Shown piece after piece: positions 60,731 to 64,000 of a DNA stretch of 64,000 nucleotides. The stretch spans positions 62,001 through 126,000 of the forward strand of contig CAVWCL010000012.1 in assembly GCA_963753485.1 (NCBI GenBank), read 5' to 3'. Source of the DNA: CAWDLX01 sp963753485. GTDB taxonomy: Bacteria > Actinomycetota > Actinomycetes > Mycobacteriales > Micromonosporaceae. The first letter of the stretch is position 1. Each line of letters begins with the position of its first letter. A program made the position numbers and the translations under genes. Under the pieces are notes generated by a model. That model was given only the letters and a program-made list of their open reading frames with translations, did no database searches and was not told where the DNA came from.

Positions 60731-61528
60731 GTGACAGCAGCGGCACGCGCAACCGACGCGGGCACAGGGGAGACGCCCCGCGTCTTTCGCGGGCTTCGGC
60801 GCTACAACCTCATCGCCGCGGCGCTGCACGCCGCGCAAGCGGTCGCCGTGCTGATCCTCGCCAACGGGTTCAGCCTGCCGGTAACCGCCACGTACATGAC
60901 CGGCCCACCCGGAACGCCACCGGGCGAGCCGACCACCCTGTTCGAAGTCCGCATCGCGTGGGGCGTCGCCGCCTTCTTCGCGCTCTCGGCGCTGGCGCAC
61001 CTGGTCGTCGCGTCACCACCGTTCTTCCCGCGGTACGTCGAGGGGTTGCGCCAGCACCGCAACGTGTTCCGCTGGGTCGAGTACTCGCTATCGGCATCGC
61101 TGATGATGGTCCTGATCGCCCAGATCGTCGGCATCACCGACATCGCGGCACTGACCGCCATCTTCGGGGTCAACGTGTCCATGATCCTGTTCGGCTGGCT
61201 GCAGGAACGCTACGAGGAACCCGGCAACGGACGGTGGCTGCCGTTCGTGTTCGGATGCATCGCCGGAATCGTTCCGTGGATCGCCGTCGCGGTCTACCTC
61301 CTGCAGCCGGGCAGCGTCACGCCGGTGCAGCCGCCCGGCTTCGTGTACGGCATATTCATCTCGCTCTTCGTGCTGTTCAACATCTTCGCCGTCAACCAGT
61401 GGCTGCAATACCGGCCCATAGGCCGCTGGTCGGACTACCTCGTCGGCGAACGCGCCTACATCACGCTGAGCCTGGTAGCCAAATCTCTACTCGCCTGGCA
61501 GGTCTTCGCCGGCACGCTGGCGGGTTGA
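60731..61528 (+). CDS. Heliorhodopsin
   Basis: 265 residues, seven TM helices, with the heliorhodopsin pattern: H33, H90, FRWVEYSLSASLMMVLIAQ with counterion-position E117, GFVYGIFISLFVLFNIFAVN, and SLVAKSLLAWQVF with retinal Schiff-base K251. Every key residue is offset by exactly ten from the reference 48C12 (H23, H80, E107, K241). It is not a type-1 pump. GTG 60731 is preceded by GGAG. Heliorhodopsins are light-triggered with no agreed function. It sits divergent to a light-responsive regulator and close to carotenoid genes that can feed retinal. Confidence 0.9.
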   Translation: MTAAARATDAGTGETPRVFRGLRRYNLIAAALHAAQAVAVLILANGFSLPVTATYMTGPPGTPPGEPTTLFEVRIAWGVAAFFALSALAHLVVASPPFFPRYVEGLRQHRNVFRWVEYSLSASLMMVLIAQIVGITDIAALTAIFGVNVSMILFGWLQERYEEPGNGRWLPFVFGCIAGIVPWIAVAVYLLQPGSVTPVQPPGFVYGIFISLFVLFNIFAVNQWLQYRPIGRWSDYLVGERAYITLSLVAKSLLAWQVFAGTLAG

Positions 61529-61725
61529 CGGTGCTCGTGGTCTCATCTCAACAGGTCCAGCGCCGCCTAACTGGGTAGGCCACGCGCCGAGGTACCTGCT
61601 TGTGCAGGCCCTTCTCCGCGTGGCCCCCCGCCGAACCCCGCGGGCCCCTTTCGACGCACGAGGCGTCTTGTCGGTGGGCTCGTGCACACTCAGCGACCTT
61701 GATGCGGAGAGCGACGTGGTAGCAG
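61529..61725. other. No gene recognised after heliorhodopsin
   Basis: Short gap before the Hsp20 remnant; only spurious frames. Confidence 0.3.
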
Positions 61726-61794
61726 GACGCGATCGAGGTCAACGTGGAACGCAACGTGCTGACCGTCAAGGCCGAGCGACGGCCGCTGCCGCTG
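61726..61794 (+). pseudogene. Hsp20-like remnant
   Basis: The frame reads DAIEVNVERNVLTVKAERRP, matching a strand pair of the alpha-crystallin domain (IxVxVExxxLTVxxxR). The rest of the domain is not found in any frame nearby; a short decayed copy. Confidence 0.4.
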
Positions 61795-62311
61795 AGCGCC
61801 GACGCGCAGGTCCAGGTCATCCGGTTTCGGGAGCTGCGTCCCGGCGACCGGTTGACGGTGACCGGTGTTGACGGCACAGGACGCCCTTCATGGTCATTGG
61901 GAACGGTGTCCGTTTCGAGCCTGTTCGGTCGGCTGGGGCAGCGTTTGTGCTTGCGGACCACGGCGTGCTTCACGAGGGGGGTGGCCGAACAGTCGGATTC
62001 CGCTGGACCGCTACTTCGTCCGGGATGGCCCCCGGAGGACGATTCGACCGCGACACCGAAAACTACGAGAACAACATCGTGCTGACTGCCAACCTACTCG
62101 CCGGAGCAGTCCACACCTCTTGTCCTGACGTTGGTGCGCGAGTGGAGTTTCGCACGGTCGACACCTGAGGGACCCGGAACAGGTGGAGAGGGGCCGAGGT
62201 AGTTCGGCGTCTTGGTGTGCGACGTCGAACCACCCCTCCCTGTCCTGGGTCTACTGTGGATAGTTGCTCGTTTCGAGCACGGATCCTCTGGAGAACGGGC
62301 ACGATGATGTG
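61795..62311. other. No gene recognised
   Basis: About 517 bases. An open frame at 61890-62168 has no recognisable family; it may be further decayed DNA. Confidence 0.25.
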
Positions 62312-63220
62312 ATGAAGAAGGTTGTTCTGGTAGCGGGCGCGTCCGGCTTCATCGGTTCCCATCTCTCGCGAGCTCTGGCGTCGCAGGGATATCAGGTCCG
62401 GGCGATGACGCGCCATCCCGAGCAGTATCGCGGTGCGGGACAGGCCGTGGCTGGAGATGTCACCAAACCAGAAAGCCTGGACGACGCTCTCGGCGGCTGC
62501 GACGCCGCCTACTATCTTGTCCACTCCCTAGAATCCGCCGATTTTCAGCGACGAGACGCCGATGGCGCTACAGCCTTCGCCCGGGCCTGTTCGCAGGCCG
62601 ATCTGGAACGCATCGTCTATCTGGGTGGCCTGGGGGCCGAGACAGGCGACCTCTCGCCACACCTACGGTCCCGTCGTGAGGTCGAACGGATCCTGGCCGA
62701 AGGAGACGTACCGGTCACTGTCTTGCGTGCGGCCGTAGTGATCGGTCATGGCGGCATCTCATGGGAGATTACCCGCCAGCTGGTCGATCACCTGCCCGCG
62801 CTGGTCACACCCCGATGGGTCAACACCCGCACCCAGCCCATCGCACTGGTCGATGTGATCCGGTACCTGATCGGGGTCCTCGAACCGCCAGAAGCCAGGG
62901 GACGGGTATATGAGATTGGCGGCCCCGAGGTCCTGCGCTATATCGACATGCTCGAGCGGGCTGCGGCGGTTCGCGGGAAGCCACTGCCTAACCTCACGGT
63001 GCCGTTGCTGACACCGCGGCTATCCTCAGCATGGCTGGCGCTTGTGACCGACGTGAACCTAGCCACGGCCCGAAACCTCGTCGACTCGATGACCACCGAA
63101 GTGGTTGTTCACGACAACTCGATCCTTGAGCTTGTGCCAGGCGAACGGATCGGATACGACGAAGCGGTCAAGCTTGCCCTGGCCGAGCGGGCGGCCGAGA
63201 AGAGCTCCGGCGCCATTTGA
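62312..63220 (+). CDS. NAD(P)-binding oxidoreductase of the NmrA/atypical SDR type
   Basis: About 302 residues. KKVVLVAGASGFIGSHLSRA is the Rossmann site; GDVTKPESLDDAL and CDAAYYLVHSL match the complex-I NDUFA9-like/atypical SDR group, with RWVNTRTQPIALVDVIRYL near the C-terminus. These act as NADPH-sensing or carotenoid/lipid-related oxidoreductases. ATG 62312 (or GTG 62309). It is followed by a CPBP protease gene four bases later, so the two form an operon. Confidence 0.8.
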   Translation: MKKVVLVAGASGFIGSHLSRALASQGYQVRAMTRHPEQYRGAGQAVAGDVTKPESLDDALGGCDAAYYLVHSLESADFQRRDADGATAFARACSQADLERIVYLGGLGAETGDLSPHLRSRREVERILAEGDVPVTVLRAAVVIGHGGISWEITRQLVDHLPALVTPRWVNTRTQPIALVDVIRYLIGVLEPPEARGRVYEIGGPEVLRYIDMLERAAAVRGKPLPNLTVPLLTPRLSSAWLALVTDVNLATARNLVDSMTTEVVVHDNSILELVPGERIGYDEAVKLALAERAAEKSSGAI

Positions 63221-63224
63221 ACAC

Positions 63225-63929
63225 ATGATCCACTTGCTGGCCGCCATGCGACGGTGTCTGGCCGGACCCTCGATTCCCGAGCCTGGTGAACCGGTCCATG
63301 ACCGGCGTCGCCGGCTGTTCGTGGTCGCGGCAACACTCGCTGTTGGCGCCGTGCTCCTCCGGATTCTGCTTCGCGTCCAGCCCGGCGACGTGTGGTTCTA
63401 TCCCTTGGCCATCGCACAGGCCGGAGTCTGGACGTTCGGTGGTTTGCTCTCGGGGCCGATCCGCGCGTGCCTCGTCACAGTCGATGAGCGCCCGAGCGTT
63501 CCGATCCTGGGACCGCTGTTCATCGGGATCGCACTGGGTGCGGTCTTTCTGCTGGGATCCCTCGTGGTGCGCGAGTTCTCACCGCTTCGAAGGGCGGTGG
63601 CTGAAGTCGTCGGGTACGCCGGCGCCGGCTGGGGTCTGATCGCCGCCATCACGGTCACAGTCGTCAACGGCATCGCCGAGGAGATCTTCTTTCGGGGAGG
63701 TCTGTTCGCCGCCCTCGAAGGTCGTCGCCCGGTGCTCCTGTCGACACTGGCGTACGCAGCCACCACAGTCGCGACCGGAAATCCCATGCTCGTCTTCGCG
63801 GCAGTGACGGTCGGCGCCATCCTCGCACTCGAGCGTCGCGCCACCGGAGGAGTCCTCGCGCCGATCATCACCCACGTCACTTGGTCATTGATCATGCTCT
63901 TGGCATTGGCGCCTGTTCTCGGGCTCTGA
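63225..63929 (+). CDS. CPBP-family intramembrane metalloprotease
   Basis: About 234 residues with several TM helices. The CPBP (Abi) motifs are VNGIAEEIFFRGGLFA (EExxxR, motif 1) and the later ITHVTWSLIMLL (His of motif 3). Family members resemble CAAX prenyl proteases and some confer bacteriocin self-immunity. ATG 63225 follows the oxidoreductase stop by four bases. The window ends about 70 bases after its stop. Confidence 0.8.
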   Translation: MIHLLAAMRRCLAGPSIPEPGEPVHDRRRRLFVVAATLAVGAVLLRILLRVQPGDVWFYPLAIAQAGVWTFGGLLSGPIRACLVTVDERPSVPILGPLFIGIALGAVFLLGSLVVREFSPLRRAVAEVVGYAGAGWGLIAAITVTVVNGIAEEIFFRGGLFAALEGRRPVLLSTLAYAATTVATGNPMLVFAAVTVGAILALERRATGGVLAPIITHVTWSLIMLLALAPVLGL

Positions 63930-64000
63930 TGCGATGAGAGTCGTTGGCAGCCGAAGAATTTGTCGAGACGCGCTGCCCGATCGCCAGGCGAGCACGCCGT

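Noticed and set aside
60731..61528. Light-driven ion pump (type-1 rhodopsin)
   Set aside because: Residue pattern (E117, H33, H90, K251) and loop lengths match heliorhodopsin; no DTD/DTE-type pump motif.
61890..62168. 92-codon frame after the Hsp20 remnant
   Set aside because: No recognisable motif, no convincing ribosome site, and it lies in decayed sequence.
1..64000. CRISPR arrays, rRNA genes, intact tRNAs, replication origin
   Set aside because: Looked for short regular repeats, rRNA-like segments and cloverleaf pieces; none seen apart from the half-tRNA.

Overview
High-GC DNA with GTG/TTG starts, four-base stop/start overlaps, a mycothiol-type isomerase relic and carotenoid, CarH and heliorhodopsin genes. 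It looks like the chromosome of a filamentous actinomycete, probably Micromonosporaceae (inference; no rRNA or housekeeping marker is present).

Region A (1-25.8 kb) is an unusual biosynthetic cluster. A leftward arm (19994-10311) holds three radical SAM-type proteins, a divergent phosphoketolase, a stand-alone GGDEF-domain protein, a HAD phosphatase, an enolase-superfamily enzyme, a phosphoribosyltransferase and a CmcI-type methyltransferase. A free-standing amino-acid adenylation enzyme with its own carrier protein (22324-20511), a thioesterase-like hydrolase, several SAM methyltransferases, a second leftward operon (P-loop kinase, HAD, epimerase, unknown, FkbM methyltransferase) and a three-gene ABC exporter complete it. 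There is no PKS module or condensation domain. I recognise no known product.

Region B (25.8-31.9 kb) holds ordinary accessory genes: a lysozyme-like membrane-anchored protein, GrpB, a LuxR-type regulator, a flavin monooxygenase, a SnoaL-like protein, and two tiny overlapping membrane ORFs.

Region C (31.9-46.0 kb) is the most novel part. An FHA-domain ABC-2 transporter is followed by three two-TM bacterial PH-domain proteins interleaved with four 709-742-residue paralogues of a membrane protein family I do not recognise. Each has a soluble N-terminal region, a long helical segment, two TM helices and a conserved C-terminal domain.

Region D (46.0-53.9 kb) is a mobile-element graveyard: remnants of IS66, Rpn nuclease, tyrosine integrase, IS110 and IstB, a Sir2 stub, a mycothiol-isomerase gene broken by an amber codon, a 3' half-tRNA, and one complete IS256-family element with inverted repeats.

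Region E (53.9-61.5 kb) is a light-and-pigment module: crtB, a split lycopene cyclase, an acyltransferase, a glycosyltransferase and a P450 (predicted acylated, glycosylated carotenoid); then a broken terC, a B12-dependent CarH-type light regulator, and a divergent heliorhodopsin gene sharing its promoter region. The window ends with an NAD(P)-binding oxidoreductase and a CPBP membrane protease.
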